Assembly: GCF_009828925.2 (NCBI RefSeq)
Contig: NZ_WUTY02000001.1
Coordinates: 3,502,492 to 3,566,491, forward strand
Reading direction: 5' to 3'
Length of the DNA stretch: 64,000 nucleotides
Source of the DNA: Methylicorpusculum oleiharenae
Lineage (GTDB): Bacteria; Pseudomonadota; Gammaproteobacteria; Methylococcales; Methylomonadaceae
Shown here: in pieces, positions 10,271-18,867 of the stretch
How the letters are laid out: every line of letters starts with the position of its first letter
How positions within the stretch are numbered: position 1 is the first letter of the stretch
The notes under the pieces: model-generated
What the model was told of the DNA's origin: nothing
What the model saw: only the letters and a program-made list of their open reading frames with translations
Database searches by the model: none
Translations under genes and position numbers: made by a program

Positions 10271-11998
10271 ATGAACACGTCGAATAAAACTAAACAGGCT
10301 TTTACAGCCTTGATGTTGTTGGGCTTTTTGGGACCGGTTGAGGCTGGCGAAAAAGAGGAATTGCTGAAACTACGCAGCACCACGGAAAGCCTGATCAAGC
10401 AACTGGTTAAACAGGGCGTTCTGAACGAGGAAACCGCTCAGGATATGTTCAAGCAGGCTGAAGATGATGCCGGTAAATTGGCGGCTCAAGCCAAAACAGC
10501 GGAAGCCATCGGCAATGCCGAGGCAACCGGATCGCCTGAAGCCGATGAAGTGCGTGTGCCGTATATTCCTGAATTTATGAAGGATGAGATTCGTGAACAG
10601 ATTCGCGCCGAACTGCGCACCGATGTAACCAACGATGTGATCAGCAAGGCCAAGGAAGAGGGCTGGGGTTTGGCTGATGCGTTGCCGGAATGGACGCGTA
10701 AGTTTAAATTGTCGGGCGATATTCGTCTGCGTTCCGAAAATGTGTTTTATGCGGATGGTAATGCAACGGGATTTTATCCGGATGCTCAAACGATCAATCA
10801 GCGCGGTGGAGAAATTGCGGCATTTCCTGATGCCTTGTTAAATACCACCAATGATAATCATCGTTTTCGTGAACGCCTTCGTTTGGGTCTTGATGTCGAT
10901 ATTGCTAAAGGACTAAAAGCAGCTGTTCGGTTATCGACCGGCAATTTCAGGGATCCGGTTTCGACGAATCAGACGATGGGACAAACCGGGGATCGTTACG
11001 AATTTAATATCGATAGAGCCTATCTGCAATATGACCATACCAATACCTATGGTTTCAAATGGTTGACATTGATGGGTGGACGCATGAAAAATCCCTGGTT
11101 CGTCGGCGGTGGCGAGTTTACCAGTGGTTCGGAGCTGGTGTGGGATACCGATTTGTCGTTTGAGGGTTTTTCCGCGACCGTGCGTCATAATCTGGGAGTT
11201 TCCAATGGTCTGGGTGACGATGCCCGGATGATTTATGCGACGGCGGGTGCTTTTCCTCTGCAGGAGGCACCTTTCAGTCATAACGATAAATGGCTGTTTG
11301 GTGGTCAGGTCGGTCTGGATTGGGGCTTTAAAAATCATGACAGCCTGAAATTTGCTGTTGCTTATTATGATTATAAAAATATCAGTGCGAGGCCCAACAC
11401 TTCAACTCAGGGTACCTGCGATTTGAATTCCCGCGAGAACGATGCTTCCATGCCTGAGTTTATGCAGGGTGGAAACAGTCTGGCGGCAATCTGTCTTGAA
11501 GGTGATCAATTTAATCCTGGAAGCACTCCGGGCATGCTGGGTTTAGCGTCTGATTTCAACATCATTAATGTCAATATGCGTTATGACTTTGCGTTGTTCA
11601 ATCCTATTCATTTCACGTTTTCTGCGGATTATGCCAAAAATGTCGGCTTTAATAGCCGAGATGTTCAAGACGCGCGCATCTTAGGCGGAGGAGATGTCGA
11701 AGATCAAACTAATGCCTGGCAGGTCCGGGGAGATGTTGGCCATCTCAGAGTCGACCGACAAGGCAATTGGAGCACTTTCGTTGCTTATAAGAGCGTCGAG
11801 CGTGACTCCGTTCTGGATGCTTTCTCTGATTCCGATTTTCATTTAGGCGGCACCAATGCCAAAGGCTGGATACTTGGGGCAAACTACGGCTTGCTTAATA
11901 ACGTCTGGCTGACCAGTCGCTGGTTGACTGCCGATGTTATCGAAGGTCCTGAATACGGTGTCGATGTATTCCAGTTTGATGTCAACGCGAAGTTTTAA
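10271..11998 (+). CDS. Putative outer-membrane porin (Porin_5-like)
   Basis: The start is 6 bp after the tonB stop. The 575-residue product has a signal peptide ending near VEAGEK, an N-terminal helical segment (about 25-75: KEELLKLRSTTESLIKQLV) often seen in this putative-porin family, then a linker and a long C-terminal region of alternating amphipathic strands (for example RFRERLRLGLDVDIAKGL and FEGFSATVRHNLGVSNG). It ends in an aromatic residue (FQFDVNAKF), as expected for an outer-membrane beta-barrel recognised by the Bam machinery. It may be the outer-membrane partner of the upstream ExbB/ExbD/TonB complex, but no plug domain or TonB box is evident. Confidence 0.8.
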   Translation: MNTSNKTKQAFTALMLLGFLGPVEAGEKEELLKLRSTTESLIKQLVKQGVLNEETAQDMFKQAEDDAGKLAAQAKTAEAIGNAEATGSPEADEVRVPYIPEFMKDEIREQIRAELRTDVTNDVISKAKEEGWGLADALPEWTRKFKLSGDIRLRSENVFYADGNATGFYPDAQTINQRGGEIAAFPDALLNTTNDNHRFRERLRLGLDVDIAKGLKAAVRLSTGNFRDPVSTNQTMGQTGDRYEFNIDRAYLQYDHTNTYGFKWLTLMGGRMKNPWFVGGGEFTSGSELVWDTDLSFEGFSATVRHNLGVSNGLGDDARMIYATAGAFPLQEAPFSHNDKWLFGGQVGLDWGFKNHDSLKFAVAYYDYKNISARPNTSTQGTCDLNSRENDASMPEFMQGGNSLAAICLEGDQFNPGSTPGMLGLASDFNIINVNMRYDFALFNPIHFTFSADYAKNVGFNSRDVQDARILGGGDVEDQTNAWQVRGDVGHLRVDRQGNWSTFVAYKSVERDSVLDAFSDSDFHLGGTNAKGWILGANYGLLNNVWLTSRWLTADVIEGPEYGVDVFQFDVNAKF

Positions 11999-12771
11999 TG
12001 AACCTGAATATGAACATTTCAAGCAAGCAGTTCATTTGGGGTCTTATTGTACTCAGTTCGCTGTTATCCGCGATGCCGGTGCACGCGGTTAAACGTGATG
12101 AAAGCGCCGATAAGCGCATTGCCGCCAAATTACAGGCGATGGTGCGTGAGGTCAGTGCTGAACGCGATAGACTGAAAACTGAAAATGCCACTCTAACGGC
12201 GGAGAATGAGCAGCTTAAAGAACAATTGAATGCCGAAAAACAGATGTCTCAAGCGGCGGCGTCGGTAGAGACCAAATTGACCGGAGAACTTTCGGCAGCA
12301 CAGGGTAGTAATGTTCGGCTCAGCAGTCAGTTGGATAAAACCAAGTCAAAGCTGCATGAAGTGGTTGAGAAATACAAACAGCTGAATCAGGAAAAGAAAC
12401 AACTAAACGGACAGTTCACCGAGTTACAGCAGACTCAACAATTTACTGCGACAGAATTGGATAGCTGTGAAAACAAAAATCTGGAGCTGCTTAAGACAAC
12501 CCGCACGATGATGGAAAATTTCAATAGCCGAGGCTTATTCGATACCTTGCTCGGTAAAGAACCGATACTGGGATTTAACGGCGTTGAAATCGAAAATATG
12601 ATTCAGGAATACCAGGATAAACTGGCTGCGCATCAATACCTGAGGAAAACTGAAGCCGATGTTGCAGCCGAATCGCCACCGGAAGAGAGTGAAACGGAGG
12701 AAGAGGCGGAATCAGAAAGCGAAACTGAAACTCAAGAAGTTGATGGTAATTCCAGTGAAGATGGGCAATAA
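11998..12771 (+). CDS. Exported coiled-coil protein with acidic tail
   Basis: The start overlaps the porin stop by one base (TAATG), a sign of translational coupling. The 257-residue product has an N-terminal signal sequence (hydrophobic LIVLSSLLSAMPVHA, cleavage near residue 31) followed by a long coiled coil (about 38-160, rich in heptads such as LTAENEQLKEQLNAEKQ) and a very acidic Glu/Ser tail (ESETEEEAESESETETQE). I do not recognise a family. As the sixth gene of the haemagglutinin-ExbB-TonB-porin run it may be a periplasmic scaffold for that system. The DNA for its last 48 residues is tandemly duplicated downstream. Confidence 0.75.
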   Translation: MNLNMNISSKQFIWGLIVLSSLLSAMPVHAVKRDESADKRIAAKLQAMVREVSAERDRLKTENATLTAENEQLKEQLNAEKQMSQAAASVETKLTGELSAAQGSNVRLSSQLDKTKSKLHEVVEKYKQLNQEKKQLNGQFTELQQTQQFTATELDSCENKNLELLKTTRTMMENFNSRGLFDTLLGKEPILGFNGVEIENMIQEYQDKLAAHQYLRKTEADVAAESPPEESETEEEAESESETETQEVDGNSSEDGQ

Positions 12772-12817
12772 ACCAGATAATGCGAGTGCGTTACATAACG
12801 CCGGAAAGATGCCAAGA

Positions 12818-12888
12818 CATAGGATGTGCTGAGGTACGAAGCGCATCGTTCGCGATTGATGCGCCTCCTGTCGTCGGCACATCCTATG
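12818..12888. repeat. 71-bp palindrome-ended element, copy 1
   Basis: Bounded by perfect 12-base inverted ends (CATAGGATGTGC and GCACATCCTATG), with an interior containing GAAGCGCATCGTTCGCG and its near-complement GATGCGCC. No coding capacity; it resembles REP or MITE-like intergenic repeats. Confidence 0.75.
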
Positions 12889-13082
12889 AACTGCGCATCA
12901 GTACCTGAGAAAAACAGAAGCCGATGTTGCAGCCGAACCAGCACCGGATGAGGGTGAAACCGAGGAAGAGGCGGAATCAGAAAGCGAAACCGAAACTCAA
13001 GAAGTTGATGGTAATTCCAGTGAAGATGGGCAATAAACCTGATAAAGCGAGTGGGTTCTATAACACCAATAAGATGTGAAGA

Positions 13083-13153
13083 CATAGGATGAGCTGAGGT
13101 ACGAAGCGCATCGTTCGCGATTGATGCGCCTCCTGTCGTCGGCACATCCTATG
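13083..13153. repeat. 71-bp palindrome-ended element, copy 2
   Basis: Same element as at 12818, carried by the second unit of the 265-bp tandem duplication. The left end differs by one base (CATAGGATGAGC) while the right end is unchanged. Confidence 0.75.
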
Positions 13154-13303
13154 TGCTGAAGTTTCGATTTTTTTACAAAGATATCCAGACTTGTAAGGGG
13201 TTTATCTTAGGTTATGTTTCCGTCTTTCACTGCCGGGACTAAACCTGCCGCAGTTTTTTTTGAAATTATTGGGAAACTACATTCAAGCAATCCTGTCACG
13301 GCT

Positions 13304-15691
13304 ATGAAGCATAATTACTTTGGAATACTGGTACTGATTCTTTCAATCGGCTCATTAACAGCCTGCGACGATTCAAGACGGAAAATGAACGAACTGCTTC
13401 AACAGGGAAAGGAGCAATTTCAGGCGGGGGACTATGAGAATGCCCGTCAGTCTTTTGACCACATTCTTAAAATAAAATCCGATCATGTCGAGGCTTTGTA
13501 TCAGTCAGCCGAAGTTTCAGCCAAACTGGGTGATTTGCAGATGGCCCGCGAGTTTTATCAAAAAGCCGTTGATGCCGATCCCAAACATTTAATGGCAAGA
13601 GTCAAGCTGGGTCAGTTTTATCTCTTAGCCGGACAACTCAATAATGCTGAAACCCTGGCCAAAGAGGCCAACGCGATTGATGATGAAAATCCTGATGCCT
13701 TGGTTTTGAGTGCCGGAATATTGGCTGCGCAAAACAACAGTGATGCAGCGACCGTCAAGGCGGAAGCGGCATTGGCCAAAAGACCCGGAGATGTACCTGC
13801 GATTTTATTGCTGGCATCGTTGCAGGCCAAATCCGGAAAACCGGACAAAGCGATTACGTTTTTGCTTCAGCATATTGGAAAAAATCCCAGCGATACTTCA
13901 CTGCGTTTGATGCTGGCCAATCTCTACATCACAACAAAGGCCTTTGATGAAGCGTTGAAGACGCTGGAAGCGATCGTTAAAATCGAACCCAAACCGCTGA
14001 TTCATCGAAAACGTCTGGCCTTGTTTTTAATTGAACAAAATCAGCTGGATAAAGCCGAGGCTGTTTTGCGTCAAGCGGTCGCCGATCTTCCCGATAATCA
14101 GCAAGCCAGGCTGAATTTACTCGACTTCCTGGCTGAAAAAAGAGGCCCTGAAATTGCCGAATCTGAATTGATTCCCATGCTGGAAGACCATCCCGATGAT
14201 TTTGTATTGAAATTCGGTTTGGTCAATCTCTATCTGACGCAAAATTTGACCGAAAAAGCCGAACAGGCGTTGCAGGAGATAATAGCTCTGGATCAGTCCG
14301 GCAGGCAAGGCGTCAAGGCAAATATCTTGCTGGCGCGACTGCAGGTTAAATCCGGGCGCATTGAGTCCGCGAAGGAATTGATTGAAACCTTGCTGAACGC
14401 TAATCCCAAGGAACCCGAAGCATTGATTTTGCGCGGTGAACTGGCGCTGACTGAAAGCCGTTTAGCCGATGCCATCGGAGATTTTCGCAAAGTGCTGGTA
14501 GAGCAACCGGACACGATCAAAGTATTGAAATTGCTGGCTACGGCGCATCAACTGAATCAGGACCCGGTGCCGGCATTGGAAAACCTGGAAAAAATCGTAC
14601 GGTTGCTACCGAATGATGAAAACGCCAGACTCGAGTTGGCTGAGCTGCTGGTTAAAACCGGCAGTGCAGGTAAGGCTGCTGAGCAAATGATCACCTGGTT
14701 GCAAGTTAATCCGGGCAGCAAAAGAGGACTGGAAGCCTTGTTCAATATTTACCGGGTGCAGCAGCAATGGGAGCAGGCCAGACAAGTTGCCGGTCATTTA
14801 CAGCAGGCCTATCCGAATGACGCATCTGGTTTTTACCTTGCAGGCTTGACATTTCAATCCGAAGGCAAGCAGCAGGAAGCTGTCACATTTTTTGCCAAAG
14901 CCTTGAGCAAGCAAACTGACGCGGTCGAACCATTGACGCAACTGGTTAATAGTTATCTGCAATTAAAAAAACCGGATCAGTCACTTAAAATTCTGCAAGA
15001 GATCATCAAACAAAAACCGGAGCATTTTATCGCTTATAACCTGATGGGCGGTGTTTTTGCTGCAGCCAACAAACCCGCCGAGGCAGCTGCAGCCTTTAAC
15101 AGGGTGATAGCAATCAAGCCCGAATGGGAAAACCCTTACCGCAATCTGGCTGGACTTTATATCAATCTAAAAGAGCAGGGAAAAGCCGTCCGGATTTTAC
15201 AGCAAGGCATCGACACGACCGGTTCGTTGACATTGGTTAGTGATTTGGCGGCAATTTATCATCAAGCCGGCGCGCATGATAAAGCGTTGGCACTTTTGGA
15301 AGACAGTTATAAAAATCAGCCGCAATCAGCAGTAGCCTTGAATAATCTGGTGCGCTACTTATCGGTGCAGGCAAAAGACAATGCAGCCTTGGACCGTGCT
15401 GCAAAACTGGCCGGACCGTTAGCCAAAACCAACAATCCTGACATGCTCTATACCGTGGCAGTCCTAGCCTATCGACAAGGCAGCTATGACAAAGCCAGAG
15501 AGTTATTGGAGAAAGTTACCGGACAAGTGCCGGATTCAGCCGTTGCGCATCACAAGCTGGGTATGGTTTATTTTAAACAAGGCGATAACAAAAGGGCGCG
15601 CGAGCATTTGGAAAAAGCTATTGAAAAAGACGACCACTATAACGGCGTCGACGAAGCTAGGCAGACATTAAAAACCATTTCGGAAAGTTAG
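13304..15691 (+). CDS. TPR-repeat lipoprotein
   Basis: The ATG at 13304 is chosen rather than an in-frame ATG at 13214 because it begins a lipoprotein signal peptide (MKHNYFGILVLILSIGSLTAC) with lipobox LTAC at residues 18-21; no strong ribosome site marks either start. The 795-residue mature protein is a nearly continuous array of tetratricopeptide repeats (for example GDYENARQSFDHILKIKSD and GQLNNAETLAKEANAIDDE), about 20 in all, ending YNGVDEARQTLKTI. It resembles the large TPR lipoproteins (PrsT type) linked to PEP-CTERM/exosortase loci, and four PEP-CTERM proteins are encoded in this window, but no exosortase is here to confirm that. Probably a periplasm-facing assembly scaffold. Confidence 0.78.
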   Translation: MKHNYFGILVLILSIGSLTACDDSRRKMNELLQQGKEQFQAGDYENARQSFDHILKIKSDHVEALYQSAEVSAKLGDLQMAREFYQKAVDADPKHLMARVKLGQFYLLAGQLNNAETLAKEANAIDDENPDALVLSAGILAAQNNSDAATVKAEAALAKRPGDVPAILLLASLQAKSGKPDKAITFLLQHIGKNPSDTSLRLMLANLYITTKAFDEALKTLEAIVKIEPKPLIHRKRLALFLIEQNQLDKAEAVLRQAVADLPDNQQARLNLLDFLAEKRGPEIAESELIPMLEDHPDDFVLKFGLVNLYLTQNLTEKAEQALQEIIALDQSGRQGVKANILLARLQVKSGRIESAKELIETLLNANPKEPEALILRGELALTESRLADAIGDFRKVLVEQPDTIKVLKLLATAHQLNQDPVPALENLEKIVRLLPNDENARLELAELLVKTGSAGKAAEQMITWLQVNPGSKRGLEALFNIYRVQQQWEQARQVAGHLQQAYPNDASGFYLAGLTFQSEGKQQEAVTFFAKALSKQTDAVEPLTQLVNSYLQLKKPDQSLKILQEIIKQKPEHFIAYNLMGGVFAAANKPAEAAAAFNRVIAIKPEWENPYRNLAGLYINLKEQGKAVRILQQGIDTTGSLTLVSDLAAIYHQAGAHDKALALLEDSYKNQPQSAVALNNLVRYLSVQAKDNAALDRAAKLAGPLAKTNNPDMLYTVAVLAYRQGSYDKARELLEKVTGQVPDSAVAHHKLGMVYFKQGDNKRAREHLEKAIEKDDHYNGVDEARQTLKTISES

Positions 15692-15749
15692 GCGGGGCAA
15701 TGCCAGAGTCCAAGTGCAGTTAACTATTTTAAATACCGTAAAAACTGAC

Positions 15750-16418
15750 ATGAATATTGTAAAAAACTGGCTTATTATCCTATTGGTGTTGATTATTATC
15801 CTTAGCCTGTATTCGTCAGATATTATTACATTGGATAATGTGAAAAATAATGAAAAATACATCCGGTATTTCATTAGTAATAATTACTTTTTTTCAGTCG
15901 TTATGTTTTTTACTTCCTGCATCATATTTATTAACTCACCGATTCCCTTGGCTGCCGTTCTTAAAGTATTGGGTGGTTTCTTTTTCGGCTTTTATCTAGG
16001 TGCTGTTTACAATATAGCGGCCACACTTGCGGCTTGTCTGATAGGGTTTTTGATAAGCCGTTATTCGTTCAATAAAGTATTTAAAAATCGTTATTTGGAT
16101 AAACTGGATTCTATCGGCAATGAAATAGAAAAAAACGGGTTTTATTATTTTTTATCATTACGTCTGGTAATGTTTGTGCCTTATTTTTTAATCAATATAT
16201 TAGGGGGTATTTCAAGAATATCTTTCAAAAAATATTTATTAAGCACCCTGATCGGAGTGACGCCAGCTTCGTTGATTTATGCAAATGGCGGAAATCAACT
16301 CGATCACATCCATTCTATTAAAGACCTGTTCAGTTTCGACATTCTGTTTTCTATTGTCATCGTTGCTACGATTACCTTGTTGCCTGTTTTTTTAAAGAAT
16401 AATAAAGGCATAAAATAA
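15750..16418 (+). CDS. TVP38/TMEM64 (VTT-domain) membrane protein
   Basis: A 222-residue integral membrane protein. The ATG at 15750 is favoured over a GTG at 15714. Several hydrophobic helices are visible (near residues 6-24, 47-67, 75-100, 130-155, 195-215). The central FFFGFYLGAVYNIAATLAACLIGFLISRY matches the conserved Gly-rich segment of the VTT/DedA-like family (SNARE-associated Golgi protein fold). Such proteins are thought to move or scramble lipids or lipid carriers across the inner membrane; the substrate cannot be told from sequence. It lies 22 bp downstream of the TPR lipoprotein stop if the GTG is used. AT-rich codon use is notable (many AAT, TTT, ATA). Confidence 0.75.
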   Translation: MNIVKNWLIILLVLIIILSLYSSDIITLDNVKNNEKYIRYFISNNYFFSVVMFFTSCIIFINSPIPLAAVLKVLGGFFFGFYLGAVYNIAATLAACLIGFLISRYSFNKVFKNRYLDKLDSIGNEIEKNGFYYFLSLRLVMFVPYFLINILGGISRISFKKYLLSTLIGVTPASLIYANGGNQLDHIHSIKDLFSFDILFSIVIVATITLLPVFLKNNKGIK

Positions 16419-16460
16419 TCGTTTACCTAGTAGTTGAAGAATATCCGCCTGTCAAGTGCG

Positions 16461-16478
16461 CTGTCACCGAATTGTCAC
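16461..16478 (+). promoter_or_regulatory. Putative PhoB box upstream of the choice-of-anchor I gene
   Basis: CTGTCAC (16461-16467) and TTGTCAC (16472-16478) are spaced 11 bp start to start, as in the Pho-box consensus. A third, off-phase CTGTCAA lies at 16449. The site is about 60 bp before the ATG at 16540. Confidence 0.6.
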
Positions 16479-16539
16479 GTTCTTTTGGTGAAATACATCA
16501 CACTTTTGTGTATTTCAACAACAATCTCAGGAGATATTC

Positions 16540-18216
16540 ATGAATAAAACCATACCCCTAGCAGTGACGTTGTCAGCAATCTTTGCCCCTTCAGCACAGG
16601 CAAGTCTGGAAATCAACCTGCTACAAGCTTTTACCAGCGCCAATGGGGCGCGTGACGGCAGTGCCGAAATCGTGGCTTATACACCCGATCAGTATACTGT
16701 TCTGAGCACAATGTCAGGCAACAGCGGAACAGGTGTCCAGGTTTTGTCATTAGCTAGCACAGGAACCTTGAGTGAGCGAGGACTGATTACTTTCGATACG
16801 GTTTTCGGCGGAATTGGCGATATCAGCGGCGCTTCCTCGACGGCTGCCGATCCATTAGGCCGTGGTTTTGGTGCAGTTTCACTGATACCCACAGCAAACG
16901 GCTCGACGGCTGGAAAATTAGGGTTTTTTGATTACCGGGCCGGTTCTTTAGGTGCGTTAACGACGTTGGATGTGGGTTATCATCCTGACAGTATCAAGTT
17001 TTCAGCTGACGGCAGCCGCCTGTTTGTGGCTAACGAGGGTGAGTTTACAACTGGCGGCAATACCGATGCGCCGGGTTCTATCAGCATAATTGATCTTTCA
17101 GGCATTCAATCGCTCAGTGACTTCGCATCATTGACCAGTGCCCATGTCAAAACGTTCGATTTTCAATCTCATCATTTGGCCGCTGGCCTGACTTTGGACG
17201 GGCTGCGCTTTAATGATAAGACAGCGACTGAATTATACCGGCATGTTGAGCCGGAGTTTATGTCCGAATTGGACGGCCGTTTGTATGTGAGTCTTCAGGA
17301 AAACAATGCTGTCGGTGTGTTTGATTTGGCCTCGGAAAAATGGGTTGACCTTCATAAGCTTGGAACGATAGTGCAAACTATTGATGCCTCCGACAGAGAT
17401 GGCGGCGCCCATATCGACGATAAAGTAGCCGGTTTGCCTATGCCCGATACGATTGCGACTTTCAGTTCAGCCGGAAAAAATTTCATTGTGACGGCTAATG
17501 AAGGCGATTTTCGCGTGGATGATAATGACCGGATTCGAATAAAAGATCTTGCTGCCGGTTCCGTAGACAGCGCGACTGAAGCTGATCTCGACGCCATTTA
17601 CGGCAATTACAAAGCCGATAGCGCTTTGGGCCGCTTGCGCGTTTCCAAAATAGATGGGGATACCGATGGTGATGGTCAAATTGAAACATTGACCATGACC
17701 GGTACCCGTTCATTTTCCATTTGGGATGCTGAAACAGGCCAGTTGGTCAGCGACAGTGGTTCGTTTGAACCCAAGCTTCTCGAGTTGGACCCTGACTTGC
17801 ACAACATCACTGACGGTGACTTGAGCACAATAGACAGACGTTCAGCGGACAAAGGACCGGAACCTGAGGGTTTGACGGTAGGTGAGTTCAACGGTCGGCG
17901 TTATGCTTTTATTGGCATGGAAAGACAGAACGGCCTGCTGGCTTACGATATTACCAACCCTGAACAAATGGAGTTTGCCGGTTATATCAACAGTCTGGCT
18001 GAAGGCCTGGTATCACCCGAATCCCTTTTGTTTATTGAAGCGGCTTTCAATCCTACCGGTAAAAACTTGTTAATAACCGGATATGAGTTGAACGGCGGCG
18101 GTATCGGTGTTTACTCGGTTGTTCAACCCGTTCCTGTTCCGGCTGCTCTGCCGCTGATGGCTACTGCTTTAACAGGGGTTTTAGGCATGTCTAGACGTAA
18201 AAAAATGTTGGGATAA
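16540..18216 (+). CDS. Choice-of-anchor I family PEP-CTERM protein
   Basis: A 558-residue exported protein with the AGGAG site 7 bases ahead of its ATG. A signal peptide ends near QASLEINLL. The body has the repeating beta-propeller-like strands and motifs of choice-of-anchor I proteins (VANEGEFTTGG near 165, FIVTANEGDFRVDD near 315, PEPEGLTVGEFNGRRYAFIGMER near 440). The tail (residues about 530-558) is a PEP-CTERM-type sorting signal: VPVPAALPLMATALTGVLG followed by basic MSRRKK. Such tails direct exosortase-dependent surface anchoring or release. Family members are related to phytase/alkaline-phosphatase-like propellers, and a putative PhoB box lies upstream, so a role in organic-phosphate use is plausible but unproven. 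Confidence 0.85.
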   Translation: MNKTIPLAVTLSAIFAPSAQASLEINLLQAFTSANGARDGSAEIVAYTPDQYTVLSTMSGNSGTGVQVLSLASTGTLSERGLITFDTVFGGIGDISGASSTAADPLGRGFGAVSLIPTANGSTAGKLGFFDYRAGSLGALTTLDVGYHPDSIKFSADGSRLFVANEGEFTTGGNTDAPGSISIIDLSGIQSLSDFASLTSAHVKTFDFQSHHLAAGLTLDGLRFNDKTATELYRHVEPEFMSELDGRLYVSLQENNAVGVFDLASEKWVDLHKLGTIVQTIDASDRDGGAHIDDKVAGLPMPDTIATFSSAGKNFIVTANEGDFRVDDNDRIRIKDLAAGSVDSATEADLDAIYGNYKADSALGRLRVSKIDGDTDGDGQIETLTMTGTRSFSIWDAETGQLVSDSGSFEPKLLELDPDLHNITDGDLSTIDRRSADKGPEPEGLTVGEFNGRRYAFIGMERQNGLLAYDITNPEQMEFAGYINSLAEGLVSPESLLFIEAAFNPTGKNLLITGYELNGGGIGVYSVVQPVPVPAALPLMATALTGVLGMSRRKKMLG

Positions 18217-18761
18217 CCCTCATTGATGGGGGCGCGTTACCCCCAACGACGTTAAGTTAGGCACGGATAGCGTTGATAGTGGGTGTCACCCCGTCACCGA
18301 TTGCCGGGGGCCACAAGCCATGGATGGCATTGGACTTTCACATCGGTGTGACCTGAATTTCGGCAATCCATGCCGGAATGACGGCGTTGATGTCCTTTCA
18401 ACTAATAAACCATCTGAAGGCTTGGCATTACCCCGACAAATGAAAGATCGTTGTAAGACGGATAAGGCGACAGCCGCTTCCGCCAATGCTGTTGAAGGGG
18501 GATGCGCTGCCGCTTATCCACCCTACCCATCGGCTTTCACGGTAACGCAAACATAACCTTAATCAATACCCTTCTCTCCATTCGGCAAGACCATTCCGCT
18601 TTAAGACTTCTCATTGTGAATCAATCAATCGGAACAGGTTGATGATTTTCTTTATTTTGCCTCGTTGCTTTTAAGGAAGCGTGAAAAAGTTTTCCTGACC
18701 CATACCGGGTTTTTTTACCCATTTTATCCTGATCAGGTTGGTTGCTTACAGCAACGATTAA
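18217..18761. other. Intergenic region with dispersed repeat; no convincing gene
   Basis: About 545 bases between the choice-of-anchor I gene and the Pho box of phoX. Apart from the 35-bp dispersed repeat at 18349-18383 I see no gene. Short open frames here (18286-18556, both strands) have no ribosome site and run across the repeat. Confidence 0.5.
18349..18383. repeat. 35-bp dispersed palindromic repeat, copy A
   Basis: TGACCTGAATTTCGGCAATC... through CCGGAATGACG matches 40638-40672 at all but a few positions. The half-sites TTCGGCAATCC and TGCCGGAATG suggest a REP-like palindrome. Confidence 0.6.
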
Positions 18762-18812
18762 CTGTCATGGTTTTGACATTTTATTGTCATCAAACCTTCA
18801 TCACAATTTCAC
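18762..18812 (+). promoter_or_regulatory. Five-repeat PhoB box upstream of phoX
   Basis: Five heptamers start exactly 11 bp apart: CTGTCAT (18762), TTGACAT (18773), TTGTCAT (18784), CCTTCAT (18795) and ATTTCAC (18806), each followed by a 4-base AT-rich spacer. This is the spacing of PhoB direct repeats, seen here as an extended array about 55-105 bp before the phoX start. Confidence 0.8.
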
Positions 18813-18867
18813 ACAGTATCTTTATTCTTGTGATCTCACGTTAACCCGCAAGAGAAACGAGGACATC

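Larger units (their letters stand above)
12626..13155 (+). repeat. 265-bp tandem duplication spanning a gene's 3' end and intergenic DNA
   Basis: Unit 1 (12626-12890) holds the last 48 codons and stop of the coiled-coil gene plus the following intergenic DNA. Unit 2 (12891-13155) repeats it at an offset of exactly 265 bp with scattered substitutions. Both start CTGCGCATCA and end ACATCCTATG. The second stop (13034-13036) closes an orphan copy with no start. Since 265 is not a multiple of three, the duplication does not extend the gene. Each unit contains one copy of a 71-bp inverted-repeat element. Confidence 0.9.

Noticed and set aside
12732-13145. 137-residue open frame on the minus strand with internal repeats
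   Set aside because: It lies antisense across the 265-bp tandem duplication; its internal repetition only mirrors that DNA repeat, and it has no ribosome site.
18286-18556. Overlapping small open frames after the choice-of-anchor I gene
   Set aside because: They run through a dispersed palindromic repeat, lack ribosome sites and show no recognisable domain.
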